NCBI GenBank assembly: GCA_004297315.1
Contig: SCTU01000075.1
Coordinates: 1-33,694, forward strand
DNA length: 33,694 nucleotides
Source: Dehalococcoidia bacterium
GTDB lineage: Bacteria > Chloroflexota > Dehalococcoidia > UBA2979
Reading direction: 5' to 3'
Part shown: positions 9,378 through 20,222 of the stretch, piece by piece
Layout of the letters: each line of letters opens with the position of its first letter
How positions within the stretch are numbered: the first letter of the stretch is position 1
Translations under genes and position numbers: made by a program
The notes under the pieces: model-generated
The model's database searches: none
What the model was told of the DNA's origin: nothing
The model's input: the letters and a program-made list of their open reading frames with translations, nothing else

Positions 9378-10649
9378 CTACGCGCGCCGGATCGCGCGGT
9401 TGAAGACGAAGATCAAGAGGAACATCCCCAGGCAGACGACGAAAAAGCCGAGTTCGGCTGAGCGCACGCCGGCACGGTTGATCATGAAGCCCATCGCCAG
9501 GACACCGAACGGCGTGATGCCGAATCCCATCTGCCACGCAGCCATCCCGCGTCCCTGCATGTCCTGCCGCAGCGCGGTCAGGAAAAGCGTGTTCCCCAGC
9601 GCGAGGCAAAAGCCGTGGATCACGCCCGCGGCGATCAGGACGGCCATCGACTGCCAGAGCTCGCGCGTTTGCGTGAATGCCATCACCAGGAGGGCGTAGG
9701 CGATGAGCCCGCCGAGCGTCAGCGGTCCGCCGTGCCGCAACCGGTCCCCTATGACAGCGAGGCCGAGCAAGCCGAAGATCGACCCAATCCCGATCGCGGA
9801 GACCAGCAGGCCGTACGTACCCGATCCGTGTCCGAGTTCGACCCGGGCGAACAGCGGCATGAACGAGATGTAGGGATAGATCAAGAGCGCGGGCAGCGTG
9901 TTCACCGCTAGTAGCACGCGCGTCTGCGGTTCGCCCATGACGTACTTGAAACCAGCGGCAATATCGCTAAGCGGGTTCCGGGGTTGCCGATAGACCGCGG
10001 GGACCGCGGGCCGGCTCATCATGAGCGTATTGACGCACGCAAGACCTCGCATCGCCGCGACGAAGATGAAGGGCGAGGCCAGCGAGGCCGCCGTGAGGAT
10101 GCCGGCGAGCGACGGGCCGAGGATGCGCGAGATGTTCTGGGCGATGGAGTTCATCGCGATCGCGTTGGGCAGGGTCGCGGGCGTCATGAGGTCGGCGACA
10201 AACGCCTGGCGTGCGGGCTGGCTCATCGCCGTCGTCAGCGCGGTTAGGAGGCTGAACGCGTAGACGTGCCAGACCTGGACATGCCCGCTGAACACGAGGA
10301 CAGCCAGCCCGGCCGCCTGCGCGGTGTCGGCCAGCGTGGCCAGGACGATGACCGTGCGCCTCGGATAGCGGTCCGCCACAATGCCGCCGACGGGCGTGAG
10401 GAGGAGCGAAAGCACGCCGCCAATGAAGGCGACGTTCGCCAGCTGAATGGCGGACTCCGTGAGCACAAAGACGAGCCAACCCAGCGCGATCTGCTGTCCC
10501 CACTGTCCGAAACCAAGCGAGATCGTGCTGAGCGTGAGCAGGCGGAAGTCGCGGTTTCGGAGGGATTCGAAGGCACCCTTTCGCCGCTTCCCCGGGGCCG
10601 GTCCGGCGTGAGGGGTCGCAGAGGACTCGGGCTGGGTCTCGGAGGCCAT
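9378..10649 (-). CDS. MFS transporter (EntS/MFS_3-like)
   Basis: FESLRNRDFRLLTLSTISLGFGQWGQQIALGWLVFVLTESAIQLANVAFIGGVLSLLLTPVGGIVADRYPRRTVIV. Start moved from 10727 to ATG at 10649 (AAGGG upstream); the longer start would run into the copper promoter. Confidence 0.88.
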   Translation of the reverse strand: MASETQPESSATPHAGPAPGKRRKGAFESLRNRDFRLLTLSTISLGFGQWGQQIALGWLVFVLTESAIQLANVAFIGGVLSLLLTPVGGIVADRYPRRTVIVLATLADTAQAAGLAVLVFSGHVQVWHVYAFSLLTALTTAMSQPARQAFVADLMTPATLPNAIAMNSIAQNISRILGPSLAGILTAASLASPFIFVAAMRGLACVNTLMMSRPAVPAVYRQPRNPLSDIAAGFKYVMGEPQTRVLLAVNTLPALLIYPYISFMPLFARVELGHGSGTYGLLVSAIGIGSIFGLLGLAVIGDRLRHGGPLTLGGLIAYALLVMAFTQTRELWQSMAVLIAAGVIHGFCLALGNTLFLTALRQDMQGRGMAAWQMGFGITPFGVLAMGFMINRAGVRSAELGFFVVCLGMFLLIFVFNRAIRRA

Positions 10650-10718
10650 TCGCGCACCCTTCTTCGAGGCCCGCAACGATAACGCGCGCGTCCGTCCGGG
10701 GCGCGTGCCGTCCCGGGT

Positions 10719-10749
10719 TTGACCCATACCCCCCGGGTAGGGGTATCAT
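10719..10749 (+). promoter_or_regulatory. predicted copper-operon promoter with embedded CsoR-type operator
   Basis: Candidate -35 TTGACC (10719-10724) and -10 TATCAT (10744-10749), 19-nt spacer. The spacer holds most of ATACCCC-N7-GGGGTAT (10726-10746), a perfect 7-bp inverted repeat resembling known CsoR operators. Confidence 0.75.
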
Positions 10750-10770
10750 CGCCTCGAAGGAGAGCCGCCA

Positions 10771-11331
10771 ATGCCTCAAATGACCCTCTATGCCCCAGAC
10801 ATCACCTGCGACCATTGCATCGCCACGATCAAAAAGACCGCGACCGGCGTGGGCGGGGTCCAGTTCATCGACGGCGACCCCGAGTCGCGCTCGTTCCGCC
10901 TCGACGTGCCGTCCGGCGCCGCGTTCGACGCCGTTGCGGCGGCGCTCGCGGACGAGGGATACCCGCTCGGTGGCCCGGAGGACGCGCCTACCGGCGGCGG
11001 GATGGCAAGCGCCGTTAACGTCACGCTGATGCCGATGGCCGGGGCGGCGCCGGCGAAGCGCGCCTTCGTCCCGACGTATGCCCCGCAGGCCACTTCGACG
11101 GGCGCCGACGTCGTCTACTCCTGCCCCTGCGGTTCGACCACCGAGGTCTTCCACTACGACCGCTCGCGCGCCGAACAGAAGCCTGAGGCCTGTTGCAACC
11201 ACCAGGTGCTCGTCGCCCCGGACGCCGCCGCGCGCCTGCGCACGCTCGAGGGGTACGAGGTGATCGACGTGCAGCGCGTCACGATGCCGTGGGGACAGCC
11301 GGTGGAGGCCGCGATGGCGGTCCGCCGCTAG
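10771..11331 (+). CDS. HMA-domain protein with C-terminal Cys-rich (CPCG...CCNH) module, putative copper chaperone
   Basis: N-terminal PDITCDHCIATIKKTATGVGGV matches the HMA CxxC motif; C-terminus YSCPCGSTTEVFHYDRSRAEQKPEACCNHQVLV. GAAGGAG SD; first gene of csoR-copA cluster. Confidence 0.8.
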   Translation: MPQMTLYAPDITCDHCIATIKKTATGVGGVQFIDGDPESRSFRLDVPSGAAFDAVAAALADEGYPLGGPEDAPTGGGMASAVNVTLMPMAGAAPAKRAFVPTYAPQATSTGADVVYSCPCGSTTEVFHYDRSRAEQKPEACCNHQVLVAPDAAARLRTLEGYEVIDVQRVTMPWGQPVEAAMAVRR

Positions 11332-11352
11332 GCGTCCCGAAGGGAACGTTGC

Positions 11353-11619
11353 ATGGACTCGCACACGCGCGCCGACGTCCTCAAGCGCCTCAACTACATC
11401 GACGGGCATCTCCAGGGCGTCCGCAAAATGATCGAAGAGGACCAGTACTGCGTGGACGTGATGAAGCAGGCGTTCGCCGTCCGCCGCGCCATCGAAAAGT
11501 TGGAGGCGACGATGCTGGACGGGCACCTGCACCACTGCGTGGCGGAGGCCGTCCGCGCCGGCGAGACCGAGCAGGTCTTCGGAGAACTCGTCGAACTGTA
11601 CCGTCTCGCGAACAAGTAG
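11353..11619 (+). CDS. csoR: CsoR-family copper-sensing transcriptional repressor
   Basis: 88 aa, [28 protein letters not shown]...GHLHHCV; C33, H58 and C62 have the same spacing as C36/H61/C65 of M. tuberculosis CsoR. Confidence 0.92.
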   Translation: MDSHTRADVLKRLNYIDGHLQGVRKMIEEDQYCVDVMKQAFAVRRAIEKLEATMLDGHLHHCVAEAVRAGETEQVFGELVELYRLANK

Positions 11620-11632
11620 CCGAAAGAGTCCC

Positions 11633-14011
<2,379 letters not shown>

Positions 14012-14021
14012 TGGCGGGCGC

Positions 14022-15239
14022 CTAGCCCCCGAGCTGCTCGATCTGCGAGGCCAGTTCGAGGCGGTGCTCGGACTCGGCGGAGGCGGGCTCGGCTGCGGGA
14101 CGTTGCCGCGGCAGCGCGAAGCGAAGGAGCAGCGGCGCGGCCAGCGTTGTGAGCAGCGTCACCGCGATGCTGGCCGTGTACGTGTTGTCGCCGATCACCC
14201 CCGACTGATGGCCCAGCACCGCGATCACGAGGGCGACTTCGCCCCGCGCGATCATCCCCGTGCCGACCGCGAGCGACTCGGCGTGGGTGAAGCGCCCCAG
14301 CCGCGCTCCGCCGTAGCAGCCGACCACCTTCGTCGCCACAGCCACGACCAGCAGCAGGGCGGTGAACACCGGCACCGCGCGCAAGCCCGCGAGGTCGGCG
14401 GACATCCCCGTGGTCACAAAGAAGATGGGGGCGAAGAGCGCGTACCCGATCAGATTGCCGAAGTCCGCCAGGTCTTCCTGCAGGATCGTCCGTCCGAACA
14501 TCACCCCGGCGAGATAGGCGCCCGAGATCGCGGCCAGCCCGCCGATCTGCTGGGCCGCCCACGCGAATGCCAAGACCAGCGCGAGTACTTCGAGGAAGCG
14601 GTGCTCGCGCGTCTCCATGAGGACCAGGCGGACGGCGGCCATCTTCGTGATGAAGTGGCCGGCGATCAGCGCAGCCGGGATGAAGACCGCCAGCCGGACC
14701 AGGTCGCCGGCGCCACCGCCGCCCTCGATGCTGACGACCACGGTCAGGACGACCACCCCGATGATGTCGTCGATCACCGCCGCGCCGAGGATCGCGCTCC
14801 CGATCCGGCTCTGCAGGAAGCCCGCCTCCTTCAGCACGTGGGCGGACACCGTGACGCTCGTCGCGGTCATGATCGTCCCGATGAAGACGGCCTCCGAGGT
14901 GCCGTAACCAAAGGCCATCGCCAGGCCAGCCGCCGCGGCCATCGGCATGGCGACGCCGCCCACCGCCGCCAGCGTGGCGGCGATCCCGACGCGCCGCATC
15001 TCGACAAGGTCAGTCTCGATACCGGCGACGAATAGCAGGAGCACCACGCCGATGCTCGACATGCCCTCGAGCGCGGCGGACGGGTGGATGAGGCCGGTCA
15101 CGCTCGGACCCAGCAGGACGCCGGCGACGAGCACGCCAAACACGCTCGGGAGCCCGAGTCCGGTCGCGATGGAAGAGGTGATCCGGGCCGCCAGCAGGAT
15201 CAGCGCGAGGCTGATCAGGAGTTCGGCGGAGGATTCCAC
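14022..15239 (-). CDS. cation:proton antiporter (CPA2-type)
   Basis: 405 aa; SSIATGLGLPSVFGVLVAGVLLGPSVTGLIHPS, VIDDIIGVVVLTVVV, GMIARGEVALVIAVLG. Confidence 0.92.
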   Translation of the reverse strand: MESSAELLISLALILLAARITSSIATGLGLPSVFGVLVAGVLLGPSVTGLIHPSAALEGMSSIGVVLLLFVAGIETDLVEMRRVGIAATLAAVGGVAMPMAAAAGLAMAFGYGTSEAVFIGTIMTATSVTVSAHVLKEAGFLQSRIGSAILGAAVIDDIIGVVVLTVVVSIEGGGGAGDLVRLAVFIPAALIAGHFITKMAAVRLVLMETREHRFLEVLALVLAFAWAAQQIGGLAAISGAYLAGVMFGRTILQEDLADFGNLIGYALFAPIFFVTTGMSADLAGLRAVPVFTALLLVVAVATKVVGCYGGARLGRFTHAESLAVGTGMIARGEVALVIAVLGHQSGVIGDNTYTASIAVTLLTTLAAPLLLRFALPRQRPAAEPASAESEHRLELASQIEQLGG

Positions 15240-15333
15240 GAGTGCTCCGGGACGCTAGCCCGGGCCAACTGCTGCCCGAGCGGATTCAGACGGTCGCAGC
15301 AGCCCCAGGCCTGCCGCGATCGCGATCACGGTA

Positions 15334-15420
15334 CTACTGCTGCGCAGAACGCCGGCTGCGGAAGTAGTGGATCGCGGTGCTGACTGCGAAGAGACCGAAG
15401 AAGACGATTCCCGGTGCCAT
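15334..15420 (-). CDS. possible 28-aa single-TM microprotein (MAPGIVFFGLFAVSTAIHYFRSRRSAQQ)
   Basis: ATG at 15420, TAG at 15334; hydrophobic helix followed by RSRR. SD is weak. Lies between antiporter and amt genes on the same strand. Confidence 0.3.
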   Translation of the reverse strand: MAPGIVFFGLFAVSTAIHYFRSRRSAQQ

Positions 15421-15560
15421 CTCAGATTCCCGTCTGCCGGCCTCGTGGGAGAGGTGTCCGACATTCAGGACGTTACGGAGCCCATGTTTCGTGAAGGTGA
15501 CGCCGGAGTCTCAGTCACGTGACGAGTTCATTGCTTCTGCCGCGCCCGCATACACGCGAA

Positions 15561-15586
15561 AGGGGCGAGGCCGCAGCCTCGCCCCT
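15561..15586 (-). terminator. hairpin terminator downstream of the ammonium transporter gene
   Basis: Perfect 11-bp stem AGGGGCGAGGC/GCCTCGCCCCT with 4-nt loop, 25 nt past the amt stop; short T tract on the minus strand. Confidence 0.65.
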
Positions 15587-15610
15587 CTTGGTTCGTGGTT
15601 TGCCTCGAAA

Positions 15611-17797
15611 CTATCGGGCCCCGACGAATTCTCCCGTCATCGCACTGCCGTAACCGGGGATCTCCTGGGGAGGGTACGCGTGCGTGCCCATCTCCGGGAT
15701 GTCCAGACCGGCCATCTCGTCCTCAGGCTTCGAGCGGAAGATGCCCATCGCCTTCAGGACCGAGAAGAGTACGAACGAGGTGCCGAACGACCAGACGATG
15801 ACCGTCACAGCACCCACGAGTTGCGCCACGAGCTGCGCCCCGTCCCCGAAGAAGAGCCCCTTGATCGGGTGCCCCACCACGAGGAAGTCCGGCGCCGTCC
15901 CGTCCGCAAACAGTCCGACACAGAGGATGCCGAAGACGCCGCTCACACCGTGGACGGCGATCGCACCCACGGGGTCGTCGACCTTGAGCACCCGGTCGAT
16001 GAAGCCCATCGCCCAGCACGTCAGGACTCCGGCCATCCCGCCGATCAGGACGGCGAGGATCGGGCTGACGTACCCGGACGGGGCCGTGATCGCCACCAGG
16101 CCGGCCAGAATGCCGTTGATCATGTAACCGGGGTCGTACTTGCCCAGGGTCATCCGCGCGAAGGCCATCGCGGTCACGGAGCCGGCAGCACCTGCCAGCA
16201 TCGTCACCACCGCGACTTCGCCGATACGCAGGTTGCCGCTGCCGGCAGCGCCGAGCGTCGAGCCCGGGTTGAACCCGAACCACCCGAACGCCAGGATGAA
16301 CGTCCCGATCGCCGCCATGTTGATGTTGTGGCCCGGCATCGCGTTCACGCTGCCGTCTCGGTTGTACTTGCCCAGCCGCGGCCCCAGCACCCACGCCGCG
16401 GCGAGTGCGGACCATCCGCCGACGGAGTGCACCACGCCGCTCCCGGCGAAGTCCACATACGGACGGCCGATCACGGAGTCCTTCAACTGGAAGAGCCAGC
16501 CGCCGCCCCACGCCCAGTTGCCGAACATCGGGTAGATGAACCCACCGATGAACACGCCCCAGATGAGGAACGACACCCAGCGCCATCGCTCGGCGACCGC
16601 GCCCGTGAGGATCGTCGCCGCGGTGTCCATGAACACCATCTGGAAGAGGAACAGTACCGCGATGCCGACGTCGAGCACGTTCGGCCCGAGGAAGAAGCCC
16701 TTGTAGCCGAAGAGGCCCCACTTCGTGCCCGCGAGCGTGATCCCGGCTTCCTTGTCGAGCGCGAGCAGGCCCGCACCCAGGTTCGTCGGGCCGGTGAGGC
16801 CAACACCACCGAACTGGATCGCGAAGCCGACCGCCCAGTACGCGAGCATGCCGACGCCGTAGATCATGAAGTTGGTCATCATGACCTGCATCGCGCTCTT
16901 GGCACGGCAGAAGCCGGTCTCCACCATCGCGAAGCCCGCCTGCATGAACATGACGATGTAACCGGTGACCAGCACCCAGACGAAGTTGATCGCCAGGCGG
17001 TTCTGGTTCACGTACGCAGCCAGGTTGTAGGCGAACGGCTCTTTTGTCTGCGCTTCCGCGAACATCTTCGCGGTGGCATCGGCGTCCAGCGCCCCGTCCT
17101 TGTCGAGTACGGCGAGGCTGCCCCCGCCGACTCCGACGCCGGCGAGGTCCTCTGGGGTGCCGACCTTCGTACCGGACACGTCGAGTGCTGGCCCGTCGTC
17201 CGGGCCGTCGGCGAAGGCGGTGTGCGCGCCCAGTCCGAGCAACAACGCGACCGCGACCACCGGCACGATCAGCAGCGCCGGCCGGATCGCCTTGACGGAC
17301 GGCGTGGCGCCCGCGGCCGTCTTCACGGGCCTGAGGTGGCGCGTGAGCGCTGCCGTCACCAGCGGGTACCGCTTGAGGGCCACGCGCACGTCGAAGCGGT
17401 TCGAGGTCGCTGTGCCAATGAGGCGGACGCTCCCCTTGCGTGCTTCGTACCCGCTGAACTCCGCCCAGGGGCGGAACACCACGCGGTTCACCGCGATGCC
17501 GGTGCTCGTCAGGCGATAGCGGACCGGGCGGCTCACGACGGCATACATCGCAAGCATCGCGACGAGTTCAAGTCGCGCATGAACCACACCCGAAAGTGAG
17601 CCCAGCACGAGCAGAACCCCGAGTGAGTAGATGGAGAACTGGTGGTAGCGCAGCCGCTCCGAGAAGGAGAGGTTGAACTCGCGTTCCATTTTCCCCTCGA
17701 CCTTTGCGCCGCGGATGGCGACCACCCGCGAGAGCGCGGTCAGGATGGTGAAGAGCAGCGGCATCAAGAAAAGTGCCGTGGTCAGTTGCGGGGTCAT
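15611..17797 (-). CDS. ammonium transporter (Amt) with N-terminal membrane and PH-like extension
   Basis: Amt core QAGFAMVETGFCRAKSAMQVMMTNF...GGMAGVLTCWAMGFIDRVLKVDDPVGAIAVHGVSG...GLDIPEMGTHAYP. About 195 residues precede the usual signal-peptide position. Start set at ATG 17797 (MTPQLTTALFLM) rather than 17881. Confidence 0.92.
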   Translation of the reverse strand: MTPQLTTALFLMPLLFTILTALSRVVAIRGAKVEGKMEREFNLSFSERLRYHQFSIYSLGVLLVLGSLSGVVHARLELVAMLAMYAVVSRPVRYRLTSTGIAVNRVVFRPWAEFSGYEARKGSVRLIGTATSNRFDVRVALKRYPLVTAALTRHLRPVKTAAGATPSVKAIRPALLIVPVVAVALLLGLGAHTAFADGPDDGPALDVSGTKVGTPEDLAGVGVGGGSLAVLDKDGALDADATAKMFAEAQTKEPFAYNLAAYVNQNRLAINFVWVLVTGYIVMFMQAGFAMVETGFCRAKSAMQVMMTNFMIYGVGMLAYWAVGFAIQFGGVGLTGPTNLGAGLLALDKEAGITLAGTKWGLFGYKGFFLGPNVLDVGIAVLFLFQMVFMDTAATILTGAVAERWRWVSFLIWGVFIGGFIYPMFGNWAWGGGWLFQLKDSVIGRPYVDFAGSGVVHSVGGWSALAAAWVLGPRLGKYNRDGSVNAMPGHNINMAAIGTFILAFGWFGFNPGSTLGAAGSGNLRIGEVAVVTMLAGAAGSVTAMAFARMTLGKYDPGYMINGILAGLVAITAPSGYVSPILAVLIGGMAGVLTCWAMGFIDRVLKVDDPVGAIAVHGVSGVFGILCVGLFADGTAPDFLVVGHPIKGLFFGDGAQLVAQLVGAVTVIVWSFGTSFVLFSVLKAMGIFRSKPEDEMAGLDIPEMGTHAYPPQEIPGYGSAMTGEFVGAR

Positions 17798-17805
17798 CGG
17801 AAGTC

Positions 17806-18339
17806 CTATCCCAGTGCCGTCGCGACGGCGGGTTCGGCTGGTTGAGTACGGCGCCGCCACGGACGCCAGCCCTTCGGCCACCGCGGCAGCGCGGTCTCGC
17901 GGTAGAAGAGCCCCTTGCTCTTGTCGATGCAGAAGCGCCGCATCTCGAAGGCGGCCCGGTACTCGGGCTCACCGGACGCGTGCTCAAGCGCCGCATTGAG
18001 GTGCGGCACCGATTTGTCGTAGAACCCGAGGCGCGCGAAGTACTCCGCCTGGGCCATCTGGCAGGCGAACTCGCCGGGCGTCTCGGCCAGCGCGCCCTCG
18101 ATCAGGTCCTGCGCCTCGTGCACCCGACCCATCCGGACGTAGGCGACGCCGAGGCTGGCACGGGCTGCCGTCCACGAGGGGTATTCCGCCACCACACGTT
18201 CCAGCAGCGGGATCGCGTCCGTGACCTGCCCGATGACGAGCAGGTGATGGGCGCGCGTCCAGGCCTCCGCAGCCGGTGGCGCCGGGAGATGCGACGACGC
18301 GACGGCGCCACCGCCTGCAACCACTTGCTCTGCAGTCAC
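17806..18339 (-). CDS. tetratricopeptide-repeat protein
   Basis: HHLLVIGQVTDAIPLLERVVAEYPSWTAARASLGVAYVRMGRVHEAQDLIEGALAETPGEF is TPR-like. Start moved to GTG 18339 because of AAGGAGGT just upstream; stop lies 8 nt before the amt start. Confidence 0.8.
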   Translation of the reverse strand: MTAEQVVAGGGAVASSHLPAPPAAEAWTRAHHLLVIGQVTDAIPLLERVVAEYPSWTAARASLGVAYVRMGRVHEAQDLIEGALAETPGEFACQMAQAEYFARLGFYDKSVPHLNAALEHASGEPEYRAAFEMRRFCIDKSKGLFYRETALPRWPKGWRPWRRRTQPAEPAVATALG

Positions 18340-18634
18340 GGGCAACCTCCTTCGCCGCACGTGCGACGGTCCCGCGCGCGCACGCAGGCGCACACTTTGC
18401 GGGCGTGCGAGGGGTAGGAGGCGACCAGCGATGCGATGCACGCCGGTGGAGAGTTCCGCCCCCCTCCGTTTCCGCTTGATGCGGAGATTGCCGCTCAGAT
18501 GTTTCCGAGTGTTGGAGAACAGGCGTCGATTGGATGTACTTTCGGTGTCCGCAATGTTTCGCGCGCGTCTCAGAGGTTGGAGACAGTGCCGCCCGGGCTG
18601 GCATTCAAGCCGCCCAGAGTCAGGCCTATGAGAT

Positions 18635-18734
18635 CTAGTAGTGGATCGCGCGCGGCGCGCCGCCGTCCGCCGCGATCGCGTCGCCGTTGATCGCGACCGA
18701 CAGCGGAGAGGCGAGGAATGTCACGACGGCCGCG
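18635..18734 (-). pseudogene. 3'-terminal fragment of an SDR-family gene, paralogous to 20223-21023
   Basis: Ungapped hand alignment to 20223-20322 gives 11 mismatches in 100 bp. Translates to AAVVTFLASPLSVAINGDAIAADGGAPRAIHY*; in-frame TGA at 18752-18754 and no upstream SDR sequence. Confidence 0.85.
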
Positions 18735-18929
18735 CGGCCTTCGCCGCCGTGTCAGATTGACGGGCGCGGACGGAGCCATCACGATGCGTGCAACGCCGCA
18801 GGCGCTCAGGAGGACACTATGAACGCATCGTTGATCCGGACGTTCAACCTGCCTGCCTCGCGCGCCGCTTAACGAGCCAAACTCAACCGCTCGACCGCGT
18901 CACACGGGGCGTGACCCCGGAGTCCGTGC

Positions 18930-20210
18930 ATGCCTTCGACTGTCTCGTGCCTTCGACGGCCCACGGTCCTGCCCGGCCGTCCGGTCGACCCCGCACGTCT
19001 CTACGTGCGCCTCGCCGGCCTCGGCGGGTTTGCGAACGCCGCCGGCCTCGTCCTCTACGCCTACTACGTCGTACGCGTTGCGCATCTGTCGCCGCTCGAA
19101 CTGGTCCTCGCGGGCACGGCACTCGAAGCCGCGGCCTTCTTGTTCGAAATCCCGACCGGCGTCGTTGCCGACCTGGCGTCTCGGCGGCTCTCGGTCATCC
19201 TCGGCTACATGCTCGTGGGCGCGGGCTTCCTCCTGATGGGAGCGGCACCCGAGTTCTGGGCGATCGCCGGTGGCCAGTTCGTCTGGGGCATTGGCTTCAC
19301 GTTCATCAGCGGCGCGCGCGAGGCGTGGCTCGCGGATGAGGTCGGTGACGACGTTGCCGGACCCCTCTATCCCGCGTTTGCGAGGCGCCGCCAGGTTGGC
19401 TCGCTCCTTGGCGGGTTCGTCGGCGTCGGTATCGGCTGGTGGTGGGCGGCGGGCACGCTGCTTGCCGGTGGCGTGCTCTATGCGCTCGCCGGGGTCTACC
19501 TGCTGTTCGCGATGACCGAGCATGGCTTCACGCTCGCGGCCCGCGAGGACCGCGCCACGTGGCGCACTCCCTTCGTACAGGCTGGCGCCGGCCTGCACGT
19601 CGCACGATCTCGCCCGGTCGTGATCACCGCCCTACTCACGACACTGCTGATGGGTGGCTCTTCCGAGTCATTCGACCGGCTCTGGGGCTTTCACCTCATC
19701 AACTCGTTCAACGGGCTGCCCGACGTAATGCCGGAGGCACTCTTCTTTGGCCTCGTGCAGCTCGTCGCGCAACTCGGGTCGATCGCCGCGCTGCGGATCG
19801 CGCAGTCGAGGACTGACTTCAATAGTTCTAGCAGCGTCGCAATCGGTCTGATCGGCTCGAACCTCGCGATCATCGTGACAATGGTCCTGTTCTCGGCCGC
19901 CCCGATGTTCGCGATTGCCCTTGTGGGCGCGTGGGCCACGTTCTGGGTGCGCGCCGTTGAGGAGCCGTTCGCCACGGCGTGGGTGAACCGGGGTCTGGCC
20001 TCGCAGACGCGCGCGACCGTGCTCTCGACGATGGGCCAGTCGAACGCCCTCGGTCAGATCGTTGGCGGCCCGCTGTTCGGCCTGCTCGCCGCCGCGGCGG
20101 GCGTCCGCGCCTCGATCGCCGTCGCCGCGCTCGTGCTCATCCCCGCTGTGGCGCTCTATTGGAGGCATCGCAGCGTTGAGTCGAATGACCCGGTGGACCT
20201 GGCGACGTGA
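18930..20210 (+). CDS. MFS transporter
   Basis: LARLYVRLAGL-type N-terminus then FEIPTGVVADLASRRLSVILGYMLVGAGFLLMGAAPEFWAI and about 12 hydrophobic segments. Confidence 0.85.
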   Translation: MPSTVSCLRRPTVLPGRPVDPARLYVRLAGLGGFANAAGLVLYAYYVVRVAHLSPLELVLAGTALEAAAFLFEIPTGVVADLASRRLSVILGYMLVGAGFLLMGAAPEFWAIAGGQFVWGIGFTFISGAREAWLADEVGDDVAGPLYPAFARRRQVGSLLGGFVGVGIGWWWAAGTLLAGGVLYALAGVYLLFAMTEHGFTLAAREDRATWRTPFVQAGAGLHVARSRPVVITALLTTLLMGGSSESFDRLWGFHLINSFNGLPDVMPEALFFGLVQLVAQLGSIAALRIAQSRTDFNSSSSVAIGLIGSNLAIIVTMVLFSAAPMFAIALVGAWATFWVRAVEEPFATAWVNRGLASQTRATVLSTMGQSNALGQIVGGPLFGLLAAAAGVRASIAVAALVLIPAVALYWRHRSVESNDPVDLAT

Positions 20211-20222
20211 TCCCCAGCGCGG

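Noticed and set aside
15255-15464. 69-aa minus-strand ORF
   Set aside because: Ser/Arg-rich, no SD; the overlapping 28-aa TM peptide frame looks slightly more plausible.
15377-17599. 740-aa plus-strand ORF
   Set aside because: Antisense to the clear Amt gene; His/Arg/Asp-rich low-complexity translation typical of GC-rich shadow frames.
18431-18631. 66-aa and 84-aa plus-strand ORFs in the long intergenic region
   Set aside because: No domain, no clear SD, Arg-rich; the second runs into the SDR remnant antisense.
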